From Ketobacter sp. MCCC 1A13808 (GTDB lineage Bacteria > Pseudomonadota > Gammaproteobacteria > Pseudomonadales > Ketobacteraceae), in contig NZ_VRKW01000011.1 in assembly GCF_009746715.1 (NCBI RefSeq), positions 62,001-126,000 on the forward strand: a stretch of 64,000 nucleotides of DNA. The letters run 5' to 3'. How positions within the stretch are numbered: position 1 is the first letter of the stretch; each line of letters starts with the position of its first letter. The position numbers and the translations under genes are program-made. Under the pieces are notes generated by a model, which was given only the letters and a program-made list of their open reading frames with translations, made no database searches and was not told the DNA's origin. Shown here in pieces: positions 9,574 to 18,703 of the stretch.

Positions 9574-10413
9574 TTAAAAGAAGCTTTCTTTTACGTAAAC
9601 AACATCATCTTTAAGAACTTCATCGGTCGGATTCACATCCAGAGTCTTGATTTTTCCATTCACATTTCTCTGTATTTGAATGCCTTTTTCGCTACCGTGA
9701 TCCGTTATGCCGCCGGCGACGGGCAATGCCTGCATAACTCGCATGCCTTGTTCGAGCCGGTAACGGCCTGGCTGTTGCACTTGTCCATAAATATAGAATA
9801 CATCCATTTCGGGAATATAGACGACATCCCCTCCCTGGAGTTTATATTCCGCTGATTCCAGGGTGCCCTTGTTGACCATTTCGTAGAGATCGAAGTTGAA
9901 TCTTTCGCGGTTTTTACCGTCCACCCGGGTCAGGATACCTTTATTGGAGGCTTCCGGCCTTAATCCCCCGGCAGCAGCGATCAAATGGACCAGCGTGCGC
10001 ACGCCTTCAACAGAGGCACCCTGTAATACGTAGTTTCCGGGCTTTTCTACATGTCCCAGAATGGTGACAGTATTGTTTAACGTTTGAAATAGTTGTTCTA
10101 CAAACAAATTGACTTGAGGGTTCTTCACGAATCCTTTGCTGGAAAGCTGGTGTTCAATCAGATCTTCCGCTGTGCCGACTGACAAGCCACCAATCACGAC
10201 TTCACCGATCAGAGGGAAATTGATGCTGTTGTTTTCGGATATGCGGGTCACGGTGGTCAAGTCTGATTGCCCGTACACTGAAATCTTGACGACGTCACCG
10301 ACACTTAACGATCTTGCATCCACGGCTGATGCCTGGAATGAGGTGAGTAGGGTCACGAAAAACATGAAAAACGGAACAAGCAAGATTTTGATGCGTGATG
10401 GTGAGTGAGTCAT
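9574..10413 (-). CDS. Outer-membrane polysaccharide export protein (Wza/EpsE family)
   Basis: The 279-residue protein has an N-terminal signal peptide (to about residue 30, ending SFQASA). Next comes a Poly_export domain (LSVGDVVKISVYGQSDL, INFPLIGEVVIGGLSV), then two SLBB-type beta-grasp segments (VTILGHVEKPGNY and VFYIYGQVQQPGRY). No lipobox cysteine is visible, unlike E. coli Wza. It should form the periplasm-to-outer-membrane channel for the polymer. It is the first gene of the leftward operon exporter / chain-length regulator / ATPase, and is divergent from the beta-helix lipoprotein gene across a 724-base region. Confidence 0.92.
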   Translation of the reverse strand: MTHSPSRIKILLVPFFMFFVTLLTSFQASAVDARSLSVGDVVKISVYGQSDLTTVTRISENNSINFPLIGEVVIGGLSVGTAEDLIEHQLSSKGFVKNPQVNLFVEQLFQTLNNTVTILGHVEKPGNYVLQGASVEGVRTLVHLIAAAGGLRPEASNKGILTRVDGKNRERFNFDLYEMVNKGTLESAEYKLQGGDVVYIPEMDVFYIYGQVQQPGRYRLEQGMRVMQALPVAGGITDHGSEKGIQIQRNVNGKIKTLDVNPTDEVLKDDVVYVKESFF

Positions 10414-10439
10414 TTCGGTGTTTGGGCCTCATGTACTTA

Positions 10440-10456
10440 GCAGGTACTTTACCTGC
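10440..10456. promoter_or_regulatory. Small palindrome just upstream of the export operon
   Basis: The inverted repeat gcaggta-ctt-tacctgc lies 27 bases before the exporter start codon. It shares the octamer ctttacct with the larger palindrome at 10837-10862 in the same divergent region. It could be an operator or a leader hairpin; this is inference. Confidence 0.35.
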
Positions 10457-11137
10457 GACATACAGTAGATTGAAGTTCTGGAATAAAAAAGTAAATGGTT
10501 TCTAAGTTACAAATGAAACAACCGCCGCTTTTCGTTCACCAGCCTCGACGACATGAGTAAAGACGCCTGCCATCGAAGAAACATCGCACTGAATGGTGAA
10601 GGTGAGTATTGCAATCAGGTCGGGAGGCTCTTGAAGGCGATGCGGCAGTTTAAATCCCACTTGCGGAGATTAAAGTGTCTCTGTTCACAATCGTAGCTTA
10701 GGCGAAATCTGGGCTTATCCTGGCTGTTTCTATTAGGCAACGCGGAGAGGCGTCAAAGTCCTAATCACAACGTTTAATTGTCCTATAGTCATGCCTGTTT
10801 CTACCCAATTTGCCTCGATTCCCCTTAGCGTATTCCCTTAGGTAAAGCCGGCTTTACCTAAGATCTTTTGATCTGAATTCACAGTATTTCGCTGTCCACC
10901 ACCCCTGCAACAGCGTTGCAGCGGCCTAATTCGTTTATCCAAATCTGGTTAATTTTTGAGCTTGGCCACCTTATCACATCCGACTAGGGACGCGGATCAC
11001 AGATAAGGAATTCGCTGTCAGCGAGCGGTTGGGCCGACCACTAAGCTCAAAATTAATACTACCCAAAGGCGGCCTGCCAGTCTAGCCGTAAGTATCTATA
11101 GACACCAGTTAATCAATACACTCAGAGATAGTGATTT
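10457..11137. other. Divergent intergenic region between export operon and beta-helix lipoprotein
   Basis: This is about 680 bases without a gene. Besides the palindrome at 10837-10862 it holds a long imperfect inverted repeat: ttaatttttgagctt (10949-10963) and aagctcaaaattaa (11043-11056). Promoters for both flanking units must lie here, but I cannot place -10/-35 elements reliably. Confidence 0.6.
10837..10862. promoter_or_regulatory. Perfect 26-base palindrome
   Basis: cttaggtaaagcc is followed directly by its exact reverse complement with no spacer. A hairpin with no loop bases would be constrained, and only a short mixed T run follows (atcttttg), so an operator for a dimeric regulator is at least as likely as a terminator. 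It sits about 275 bases before the beta-helix lipoprotein gene. Confidence 0.55.
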
Positions 11138-13411
11138 ATGAAGTATTATGAATCGAAGTACTGTTTATTTGCAGTCAAATTTATGTTGGCCATATGCGTT
11201 GGCTTGTTATCCGCATGTAACGGAGGCGGCAGCGAGGCCGCGGCTGATGCGGACATCAGTGAAAGTAGTGCCGTTCAAGCCAATGTGACCGCTAGCAACG
11301 TAACCCCGAACGCGCTTGCCCCGGTGCTGGAGCCGATTGCACCCACTGTTGCGCTGACATCCCCGGCAAACGGCACCCGCTTTGTTAATGGCGCGGATGT
11401 GACCATTGAAGCTGCTGCTACAGATAGTGACGGTAGCATTCGCAGAGTCGACTTTTATAGCAACGGAGTGTTGTTAGGGAGTGATAAGTCAGCCCCCTAT
11501 ACCCTGAGCTGGACCGGTTCCACCGGCATTCATGAAATCTACGCCGTTGCAGTCGACAGTGACAACCTTACCGAGCTGTCTGATGCACACAGCGTTACCG
11601 TTACACCTGCGACCGCGGCGGCACTCCGGTCGGCTCCTGCAGTGACGTTAACAGCCCCCGCTTATGGCTCCAGCTTTAAGGAAGGTTCGAATATCGCCAT
11701 TAAAGCATCCGCCTCTGATCGAGATGGAAGCATCGCCAGAGTTGACTTTTACAGTAACGGAATCCTGTTAGGTAGCGACAAATCAGCCCCTTACACTTTT
11801 AACTGGGCAGGCACCAAAGGCAATTACGATTTATACGCCGTTGCCATTGATAATGACAATCTTTCCACAACTTCCGGGGTCCATAACACCACTATCCTTA
11901 AGGCCAATAGCGACAGTCTGGTCACCTATCCGGTCGCTCGTGATGTTAAGGACGCGTTCATGTCTTCCCGTTTCGCGGTTTACCTTACCCAGAATGGCTC
12001 GACCAGCAAGCCCCTCGTTTATGAAGAAATGAACTCCGCCGATCCAGGCTGGTCCGGAACGTTGGATTACATGCAAACAGCTAACCATTGGACCAGTTTC
12101 TCGCTTGAGGGCAGTGTGTTTATCCAAGCCCAGCGGCTTGACGGCAAGAACATCGAGACTTGTGTCGTTCGCCCACTCTCTCTGGGAATCGAAACAAAGG
12201 TGGTCGCGAACAAATGTAACTTCAAGCTGCCAAAACCGGCTCAGATTTCAGTAGAAATAGATGAAGACAATGAGATAACCCGAAATTTCGTCGACAGCGG
12301 AACGCTTACAAAGCATATCATCAAGCACCCGCTTTTCATTTTCGCCAACCCGTTGGAAGTTGATCCGCCCAAGGCGTCAGATCCGGGTGTGGTTTATTTC
12401 GGACCGGGCATACATAACATCGGCAAGGAATACAAAATACCGAACGGCACCGAGGTGTATCTGGCAGGGGGTGCGTATGTTATTGGTACTATGATCTCTG
12501 CTGAAAAGAACCCCAAGAATATCGTGATTCGCGGGCGCGGAATCCTGTCTGGTCACAGCTTAACTGAAACGGCCGCGGAACATGCAGCTTGGGGGAACCA
12601 TGCAATCGACTTTTCAAAGGGCTCCAAAGGGTCAGGACTATTAATAGAAGGGATCACCATTACCAGTCCTTTACGTAGCTGTATCGTTAGTTACAGCAGC
12701 GCTGACATTCTGAATGTAAAACTCTTTAGCTGGAACCACCGCAACGACGGAATCGTGACCGGGAATAATTCGCGCATAGAAGACAACTTTATAAAGGTGA
12801 TGGATGACAATATTAAGTTGTATTACAGCAACCAAACCATCAGCCGCAATGTGATCTGGCAGCAGACCAGCGGGGCGGTGTTCAAATTTGCCTGGAACCT
12901 GAGTGGCGTGGCGCAAAATAACCACATCAGTGATATTGATATTATCCACAGTGACGTGTTCAGTGATACCCCGGCCTGGGAGCCGGATCGCCCGGACATG
13001 CAGGGAACCAGCGCCATCTTCAGTGCCATGGGATTTCGGAGCGGTGCTGCCTTTCAGAACACTACGTTTGACGACATTCGCATTGAAGAAAAGCATCTGC
13101 TGCGCCTGATGAGCCTGCGCATGGTAACAACCCATGTCTTCCCAAGCGGAAAGGCCAGTGTTTGGGGCGACCCGGACACCGAAGCAAGCAAGCTTATTTA
13201 CAATCTAAACTTTAATAATATTGCTCTTAGCGGAATTCCTTACAAACAGAGTACGCTGTATGGAAACGCGGGCGGTATCATCAAGAAGTTTGTCTTTTCC
13301 AACCTGACGATCAACGATAATGTGATCAAAAGCAAAGGCCAGTTCGCCAGTCAGCTGGACTCAACAGGTCTCCTCACTGCTGGCAAAGTATGGAACATCG
13401 TTTTCGAATAA
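11138..13411 (+). CDS. Lipoprotein with two Ig-like domains and a GH28/GH49-like beta-helix
   Basis: The 757-residue product has a lipoprotein signal with lipobox LLSAC (Cys about 27), so it is probably anchored in the outer membrane. Residues 68-158 and 166-256 are two close copies of a bacterial Ig-like domain of the Big_7 type, sharing RVDFYSNG and LLGSDKSAPYT. From about residue 265 the protein is a right-handed parallel beta-helix of the polygalacturonase/dextranase kind, with NDG at 536-538 and MDDN at 555-558 in the positions expected for catalytic aspartates. I infer hydrolysis of the locus polymer or a related glycan; the exact family is uncertain. A terminator follows directly. Confidence 0.8.
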   Translation: MKYYESKYCLFAVKFMLAICVGLLSACNGGGSEAAADADISESSAVQANVTASNVTPNALAPVLEPIAPTVALTSPANGTRFVNGADVTIEAAATDSDGSIRRVDFYSNGVLLGSDKSAPYTLSWTGSTGIHEIYAVAVDSDNLTELSDAHSVTVTPATAAALRSAPAVTLTAPAYGSSFKEGSNIAIKASASDRDGSIARVDFYSNGILLGSDKSAPYTFNWAGTKGNYDLYAVAIDNDNLSTTSGVHNTTILKANSDSLVTYPVARDVKDAFMSSRFAVYLTQNGSTSKPLVYEEMNSADPGWSGTLDYMQTANHWTSFSLEGSVFIQAQRLDGKNIETCVVRPLSLGIETKVVANKCNFKLPKPAQISVEIDEDNEITRNFVDSGTLTKHIIKHPLFIFANPLEVDPPKASDPGVVYFGPGIHNIGKEYKIPNGTEVYLAGGAYVIGTMISAEKNPKNIVIRGRGILSGHSLTETAAEHAAWGNHAIDFSKGSKGSGLLIEGITITSPLRSCIVSYSSADILNVKLFSWNHRNDGIVTGNNSRIEDNFIKVMDDNIKLYYSNQTISRNVIWQQTSGAVFKFAWNLSGVAQNNHISDIDIIHSDVFSDTPAWEPDRPDMQGTSAIFSAMGFRSGAAFQNTTFDDIRIEEKHLLRLMSLRMVTTHVFPSGKASVWGDPDTEASKLIYNLNFNNIALSGIPYKQSTLYGNAGGIIKKFVFSNLTINDNVIKSKGQFASQLDSTGLLTAGKVWNIVFE

Positions 13412-13430
13412 CGGTACCCAGAGCAAACAA

Positions 13431-13460
13431 GCGGGCGGCTATTTTTAGTCGCCCGTTTTT
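13431..13460 (+). terminator. Rho-independent terminator after the beta-helix lipoprotein gene
   Basis: The 11-pair stem gcgggcggcta/tagtcgcccgt contains G-T wobbles, has a four-base loop and is followed by T4. It starts 20 bases after the stop codon. Confidence 0.85.
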
Positions 13461-13996
13461 CGTTTCGGGTCCGGTTCTCCGCTGATATACCAGAGCATCC
13501 GGTTAATAAAAAAGGGAACTTGATTAGGTAAGTGGCCAATTTAAAGTGTAGCCGGCCGTACCTGCGCAGGTTCGTGTATCTTTTGTTTAATGTTTGTTAT
13601 AAAACTCCGCCAGCTATTTTTTTTGACCCATCTTTACGATAATCTATCGGCCTTAGGGTTGATTCCCCGGAACAACCTTTGATTGTGATTTAGATTACTT
13701 CTCATTTGCTCATCCGGTGCCTGGAGAGTGGTAATCTTTTATTGGGTGACAGGCACCTCTAAAACATTGATCTGCGGTTCTTCGCATTGGGTGAGATCTG
13801 TTTCTAAGTGCCAGCATTGCTGCTCACAGCACTTCGCGTCTACTGAACGGTAGCCGTTGTGGTGTGTGCTCACAGGCGGAAAGAGGTAATCCAGACCGGT
13901 GTTGTTTTCATGAAAGTCCAAACTTATTTTTACCGGGTCGATACGTTATCGGGCTGGAATGTAGCGAAGAAACTCACGAGTGATGGTGAACTTAGT
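13461..13996. other. Long leader/promoter region of the four-module CRTAC1-like gene
   Basis: About 540 bases without a supported gene. It holds several dyads: acctgc-gcaggt (13559-13570), ggtgcctg/caggcacc (13716-13723 and 13750-13757) and aagtgc/gcactt near 13806-13833. The last two lie within 300 bases of the start codon and could structure the mRNA leader. I compared it with c-di-GMP (GEMM) riboswitch hallmarks and did not find them. Confidence 0.5.
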
Positions 13997-16900
13997 ATGC
14001 CAAGGATATTCTCAGTAGTAGCGTGCGTTGCACTAATCTTTTCATGGACAACCGCAGTTCGGGCTGTGGAATTTACCGAAATCAGCCCCTCGGTGTCTGG
14101 TTTGAACTACGTTGGTGAAAGCTGGGGTGCCTCCTGGGGAGATTTCAACGGGGACGGCTATCCGGATATTTATTCAAGTAACCATCGGGCTCGCCCCAGT
14201 ATCTGGCGTAACAACGGCGATGGTACCTTTACTGACATCGTTATCCAGTTCGATAAATCCCGCACCTGGCTCGATTTTCCTTTTACCGATACGCATGGCG
14301 GCGCTTGGGGCGATTTCGACAACAACGGTACTCAGGATCTGCTGGTACTGACCGGGGTGAATTTCCCGGCCGCGCTGTTTGTTAATGACGGTGCCGGTGT
14401 CACCACGGATGAAACTGCAGCGCGCAGCTTCCCCGATGATAAAGAAGGCCGCACCGCGACCTGGTTTGACTACGACAACGATGGCCTGCTCGATGTGGTT
14501 ATCAATAATCGCGCACCCAACCTATTTTTGCGTCAATCGGCGGGCAGTTTTAGCGATATCACTCCGTCAGTCGGCTTGCAAAGCTTCCGAACTAACTATG
14601 GCATTCTTTCTGATCTGGACCAGGACGACAGTATGGAACTGTTCGCGATCGGCGACGGCGACTTTCCAGAAAAAGTTTATAAGACCGATACCGTTCCCTT
14701 TTTTGATATTACAGAAAGCCTGCCTTTCAGCGGATTGGTGGTCGACGCCGCGATTGCCGATTTTAATAACGATCTAATGCCCGACATCTTGCTGGTAAGA
14801 GGTAACCTCAGACCAAACCAAACCCTGAAGGTGGTGGATGGTGATGTTGGTGAGCCTGATATCATCGAAGCCTGGCTTGCAGGCGGAGAAATCAGTGGCG
14901 AAAGAGGCCTCGAGTTCCAGGCTTCTGGTCCGATTACCGTGACGGTCGACACGCAACTTGGATTACCCAAATTCTTTATCGGCTCGGGCGGCTATCGCCC
15001 AACAGCGAAGACCTTTACGCTTGATCCTGCTGTCGCTGCAGACCAGGGTATATCGTTTCACGATGAAAACCTTGATCAGGGTTTTTACATGGGCTACGAC
15101 ACGGCCTCCGGTAGCTGGAAACTTTGGCTTTCTCCCGCGTCGTCAAGCACCCGTGCCTATATCATCATCGAAGGCGTGGACATGACCGATCCGGTCGCCA
15201 TGAACCTGACTACCGGTGATTACGATATTGCCCCCAAACTGTTTTTGAACGTTGGCGGTGGCGGATTCACGGATACCAGTGGCATTGGCCTTAGCACCCC
15301 AGTTTCCTGTGTTGCGACAACGGTAGGGGATTTCGATAACGATATGGATCTTGATATCTATATGGTTTGTCGCAACGGAATCGAGAATATCAGCAACAAA
15401 TTTTATATGAATCTGGGTGACGGCTCGTTTGTAGACGTGAGCGGATACGGTGCGGAAGGTGCGATCGGGGCGGGCTTACCCAGTGGCGCCGGTGTCGGTG
15501 AAAACGTGATTGCCGCGGATTACGATGTTGATGGCTGGCTCGACCTTTATGTACTGAACGGTTTGCTTATGAACCCGATTCGGGTCGGTGGTCCGGACCA
15601 GCTGTTCCGCAACACCTCGTTTAATACCAGTACCAATCGCTGGATTGAGCTTGATCTTCAGGGGACCATCTCAAATAGGGATGCAATAGGATCCAAAGTG
15701 ATTGTTACCGCCGGTGGGGTATCCCAGTTGCGTGAGCAAGGCGGGCATTTCCATCGCTGGTCGCAGAACCATAGCCGTCTGCACATTGGCTTGGGACAAA
15801 ATGATCTGGCCAATATCGAGGTGCGCTGGCCAAACGGAGAAATCGATGTTTTCACCGATGTGTCTGCAAATAATCTCTATAAAATTACCCAGGGTGTCAT
15901 GGGTAATCAAACCGGTACTATCAGCGATGTGACCGTCACTGACGGTGCGACTGATTTTCCAGCTCCTGAAGCGGGTGACGAGTGCGGTGTTCCGCCGGAT
16001 GAGCAACCAGAAAATTTCCCTTTCGCTTTCGACTCTGCACAGGATAGAGGATTGTTTATCTGGAAGGATTGCTCCGGCACCGGTGAGTGGTATGTTCGGG
16101 CCACGGGCGGTGGTGGCAACGGTATGGAGTATCTGGGACAGGTCATCACTAATAGTGACTTCACTAATGTGGTCGGCTATGGACTAGAAGGCAACGATAC
16201 GCTTAACCACACGGCGGCGGGCACAATCGATTTCTTTATGAAAATGTCCAATTCCGGTATCGATGGGTTTGATTTCACCCTAACGGGCAGTGCTGGCGCG
16301 TGCCTGGACATGTTTACATTGCCTGAAGGCGCTCAGGTGTTCTTAGGGGGCGGGCATATCCCGGTATCGACACCTTTCAATCTAAACACGTTTGAATCTT
16401 GCGCCAATATCACGGCTGAAGACACTACCGTCAATGAAGATGATGGTACCGTTTCGCTCACCGTCGGGCTTTCCCGTGCTGCTGCTTCAACGATCACAGT
16501 GGATTATGCCTTTGTGGATGACACGGCCTTTCTGGGTAGTGATTACACGGCTGAAGCGTCGGCCGGCTCCCTGACGTTTAATCCCGGTGAGCTGAGTAAA
16601 ACGCTAACCTTCACCTTGGTTCAAGATGCGGAGTTCGAGCAGACCGAACATTTTCTGCTGACACTGTCCAACGCCAGCGGTGGTTTTATTCTCGATGACC
16701 AGGCGCAGATAACCATCGAAGACGATGATTCCTGTATCGAATGTGGTGCACCGACTTACGATAAAACGACCGAGAAAGCCATTCTTCTGTGGAAAGATTT
16801 TGATACCGGTTCCTGGCATATTAAAGCCACTGCAGGGGGTGATCCCGCTGGTGTTATTTATGGCGGGTCGGTAGGATCGACTCGGCCCTTTGTTCAGGTG

Positions 16901-18607
16901 CTGGAAGACGGAATTGAGCCCAGTGATACGCTCGATTACACAACCAGCCCGGACAACATCGATTATGTTCTTAAGATTTATAACAACGGTGAAGACGGCT
17001 TTGTGTTTACTCCGGATGAGACGGCCATAACCTGTTTCAGCCCGACTCAACCAGCAGGCATTCCGGTGCTGGTCGGACAATCCAAAACCGCCAAATTCGG
17101 CGCATTTAATCTCAACACGTTTGGTTCCTGCCTTGAATTGTCGGTAACCAATGTGACCGTGAGCGAGGCAGCGGGCGTTGCGACGTTTACGGTTGAGTTG
17201 TCTGAAGCGAGCACCGACGTTGTGACCGTAGACGTTTCCACCCAGGCGGGAACAGCCACCGCAGGGGTGGACTACGAAGAAATCAGTGTAGCGCAAACCC
17301 TGACGTTTAACCCCGGTGAAATTTCGAAAACGGTGGATGTGGTTATCACGCAAGACAGCTTGGGCGAGGGTGATGAGTCGTTTACGCTTAATTTAAACAA
17401 TCCGGTCAGTGCCACCTTGGCGACATTATCGGCCACAGCGACGATAATCGATGACGAACTCAATGCGTGCGGTGCGCCTGTGTACGATCCATCTGTTGAA
17501 AAAGCCCTGTTTGTATGGAGGGATTGTGATACGGGTGAGTGGTATGTGCGGGCATCAGCAGGTGGAGATCCTGCCGGCGTCTTTTATGAGGGGCAATTTA
17601 CCTCGGACGATGGTTTTACCGGTCTCTCCGGCTACAGTCTGGAACCCAGTGATACTTTGGATAACACCACGGATCCGACCGTCATTGAATACGTGTTAAA
17701 AATATGGAACAACGGCGACGACGGATTCCAGTTCAAACCGGTTACTGAAGCGGGCAGTTGCATGAATCTGGAATCGCCTTCTGGCATTCCGATTCTAGCA
17801 GGATCCGAGAAAGAACCGATTAGTTCACCATTCGATTTGGGCAGCCTGGCCACGTGCACCAACATCGCGGTCGATGTCTCGATTAACGATATTGAAGTGA
17901 ACGAGGCGGATGCCAGCGCCGAATTCACAGTGAGCCTGTCCGCTGCGAGTGGAGCGGTGGTAACGGTGGATTACGTAACCCAGTCAGGTAGTGCTACTGC
18001 CGATGAAGATTTCACCGCAGTAACAACACCCACTACTATTACGTTTAACCCGGGTGTGACCAGTCAGCAGATATCGATACCGATTCTGGAAGATAATTTA
18101 TCGGAAAGTGAAGAAACCTTTGACGTCGTATTGAGTAATGCGAACAATGCTACCCTGGATAAGCCCAGTGGTAGGGCGACTATTCTGGACAATGAAATCA
18201 GTCCTTGTGGTATGCCGTCATTCGATTCAGCAAACGACCAGAACATATATTTGTGGAAGGATTGCGGAACGGATAACTGGCACTTATCTGCCACCGCGGG
18301 TGGTTCTGCCTCGCAACTTATTTATTTCGGCGAATTTATGTCAAGCGCGGCGATTACCGGTGTGGTTGAAAACAGTATCGAAGTAAATGACACCGTTGAC
18401 GGTGATGCTGATCCGGCCATACTCAACTTTTTACTGAAAATGAAGACCACCGGGTACGATGGATTTGATTTTACAACAGCGCCCGGTTCGACAACGTGTT
18501 TAACTGTTGATCCTTCATCGCCGGGGGCGGGCAGTGTGGTGGTGGGTGCTGCGCAAACCTTGCTGACAACGCCGATAGATCTAGCGACTTTGGCAGCTTG
18601 CCAATAG
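13997..18607 (+). CDS. Giant secreted CRTAC1-like protein with four CGxP modules and three Calx-beta domains
   Basis: I chose the ATG at 13997 because it starts a clean signal peptide (MPRIFSVVACVALIF...AVRA) with ggtga seven bases upstream; an open frame extends to 13859 but adds 46 non-signal residues. The 1536-residue product has FG-GAP/VCBS-type repeats with DxDxDG-like calcium loops (FNGDGYPD, YDNDGLLD, FDNDMDLD), then an ASPIC/UnbV domain near residues 546-631. The tail strictly alternates module (662-802), Calx-beta, module (915-1045), Calx-beta, module (1157-1287), Calx-beta, module (1403-1536). It is probably a calcium-dependent adhesive or matrix protein at the cell surface; no enzyme motif is seen. 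The protein ends on the last module cysteine plus Gln, with no sorting signal. Confidence 0.88.
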   Translation: MPRIFSVVACVALIFSWTTAVRAVEFTEISPSVSGLNYVGESWGASWGDFNGDGYPDIYSSNHRARPSIWRNNGDGTFTDIVIQFDKSRTWLDFPFTDTHGGAWGDFDNNGTQDLLVLTGVNFPAALFVNDGAGVTTDETAARSFPDDKEGRTATWFDYDNDGLLDVVINNRAPNLFLRQSAGSFSDITPSVGLQSFRTNYGILSDLDQDDSMELFAIGDGDFPEKVYKTDTVPFFDITESLPFSGLVVDAAIADFNNDLMPDILLVRGNLRPNQTLKVVDGDVGEPDIIEAWLAGGEISGERGLEFQASGPITVTVDTQLGLPKFFIGSGGYRPTAKTFTLDPAVAADQGISFHDENLDQGFYMGYDTASGSWKLWLSPASSSTRAYIIIEGVDMTDPVAMNLTTGDYDIAPKLFLNVGGGGFTDTSGIGLSTPVSCVATTVGDFDNDMDLDIYMVCRNGIENISNKFYMNLGDGSFVDVSGYGAEGAIGAGLPSGAGVGENVIAADYDVDGWLDLYVLNGLLMNPIRVGGPDQLFRNTSFNTSTNRWIELDLQGTISNRDAIGSKVIVTAGGVSQLREQGGHFHRWSQNHSRLHIGLGQNDLANIEVRWPNGEIDVFTDVSANNLYKITQGVMGNQTGTISDVTVTDGATDFPAPEAGDECGVPPDEQPENFPFAFDSAQDRGLFIWKDCSGTGEWYVRATGGGGNGMEYLGQVITNSDFTNVVGYGLEGNDTLNHTAAGTIDFFMKMSNSGIDGFDFTLTGSAGACLDMFTLPEGAQVFLGGGHIPVSTPFNLNTFESCANITAEDTTVNEDDGTVSLTVGLSRAAASTITVDYAFVDDTAFLGSDYTAEASAGSLTFNPGELSKTLTFTLVQDAEFEQTEHFLLTLSNASGGFILDDQAQITIEDDDSCIECGAPTYDKTTEKAILLWKDFDTGSWHIKATAGGDPAGVIYGGSVGSTRPFVQVLEDGIEPSDTLDYTTSPDNIDYVLKIYNNGEDGFVFTPDETAITCFSPTQPAGIPVLVGQSKTAKFGAFNLNTFGSCLELSVTNVTVSEAAGVATFTVELSEASTDVVTVDVSTQAGTATAGVDYEEISVAQTLTFNPGEISKTVDVVITQDSLGEGDESFTLNLNNPVSATLATLSATATIIDDELNACGAPVYDPSVEKALFVWRDCDTGEWYVRASAGGDPAGVFYEGQFTSDDGFTGLSGYSLEPSDTLDNTTDPTVIEYVLKIWNNGDDGFQFKPVTEAGSCMNLESPSGIPILAGSEKEPISSPFDLGSLATCTNIAVDVSINDIEVNEADASAEFTVSLSAASGAVVTVDYVTQSGSATADEDFTAVTTPTTITFNPGVTSQQISIPILEDNLSESEETFDVVLSNANNATLDKPSGRATILDNEISPCGMPSFDSANDQNIYLWKDCGTDNWHLSATAGGSASQLIYFGEFMSSAAITGVVENSIEVNDTVDGDADPAILNFLLKMKTTGYDGFDFTTAPGSTTCLTVDPSSPGAGSVVVGAAQTLLTTPIDLATLAACQ
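15980..16402 (+). repeat. CGxP module, copy 2 of 11
   Basis: 141 residues, the longest copy because of an insertion after ECGVP. Cysteines: ECG, IWKDC, GACL and FESC. The DGFDF motif is present. Confidence 0.85.
16739..17131 (+). repeat. CGxP module, copy 3 of 11
   Basis: 131 residues. The second framing cysteine is replaced by Phe (LLWKDFDTG), while an extra Cys lies just before the module (SCIECG). The remaining cysteines are ITCF and FGSC. Confidence 0.85.
17465..17857 (+). repeat. CGxP module, copy 4 of 11
   Basis: 131 residues with all four cysteines: ACGAP, VWRDC, GSCM and LATC. The sequence GGDPAGV is shared with copy 3, suggesting a recent duplication of the module plus Calx-beta unit. 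Confidence 0.85.
18203..18604 (+). repeat. CGxP module, copy 5 of 11
   Basis: 134 residues ending the protein. Cysteines: PCGMP, LWKDC, TTCL and LAAC. The YDGFDF motif is intact. Confidence 0.85.
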
Positions 18608-18703
18608 AGTAACTGAGAGGGAACGGCGACGTGTTGTCCGTTTCTTGTGATGGTGTGAATATTAGGTGTTGCTAGTGCTTTTCAATAGAGGAGGTATTCA
18701 TCA

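Noticed and set aside
12671-13135. 154-codon open frame antisense to the beta-helix lipoprotein
   Set aside because: Low-complexity shadow of the beta-helix gene with no start signal.
13461-13996. c-di-GMP (GEMM) riboswitch in the leader of the four-module gene
   Set aside because: Hairpins are present, but the conserved GEMM core and tetraloop-receptor pattern were not found here or in the other long leaders.
15980-16402. CGxP module as a Calx-beta or thrombospondin type 3 domain
   Set aside because: True Calx-beta domains lie between the modules and differ clearly; the modules have four spaced cysteines and no DxDxDG series.
16604-17353. 249-codon open frame on the minus strand inside the four-module gene
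   Set aside because: It is antisense to Calx-beta and module coding sequence whose frame is supported by homology and motifs; no ribosome site or domain is seen.
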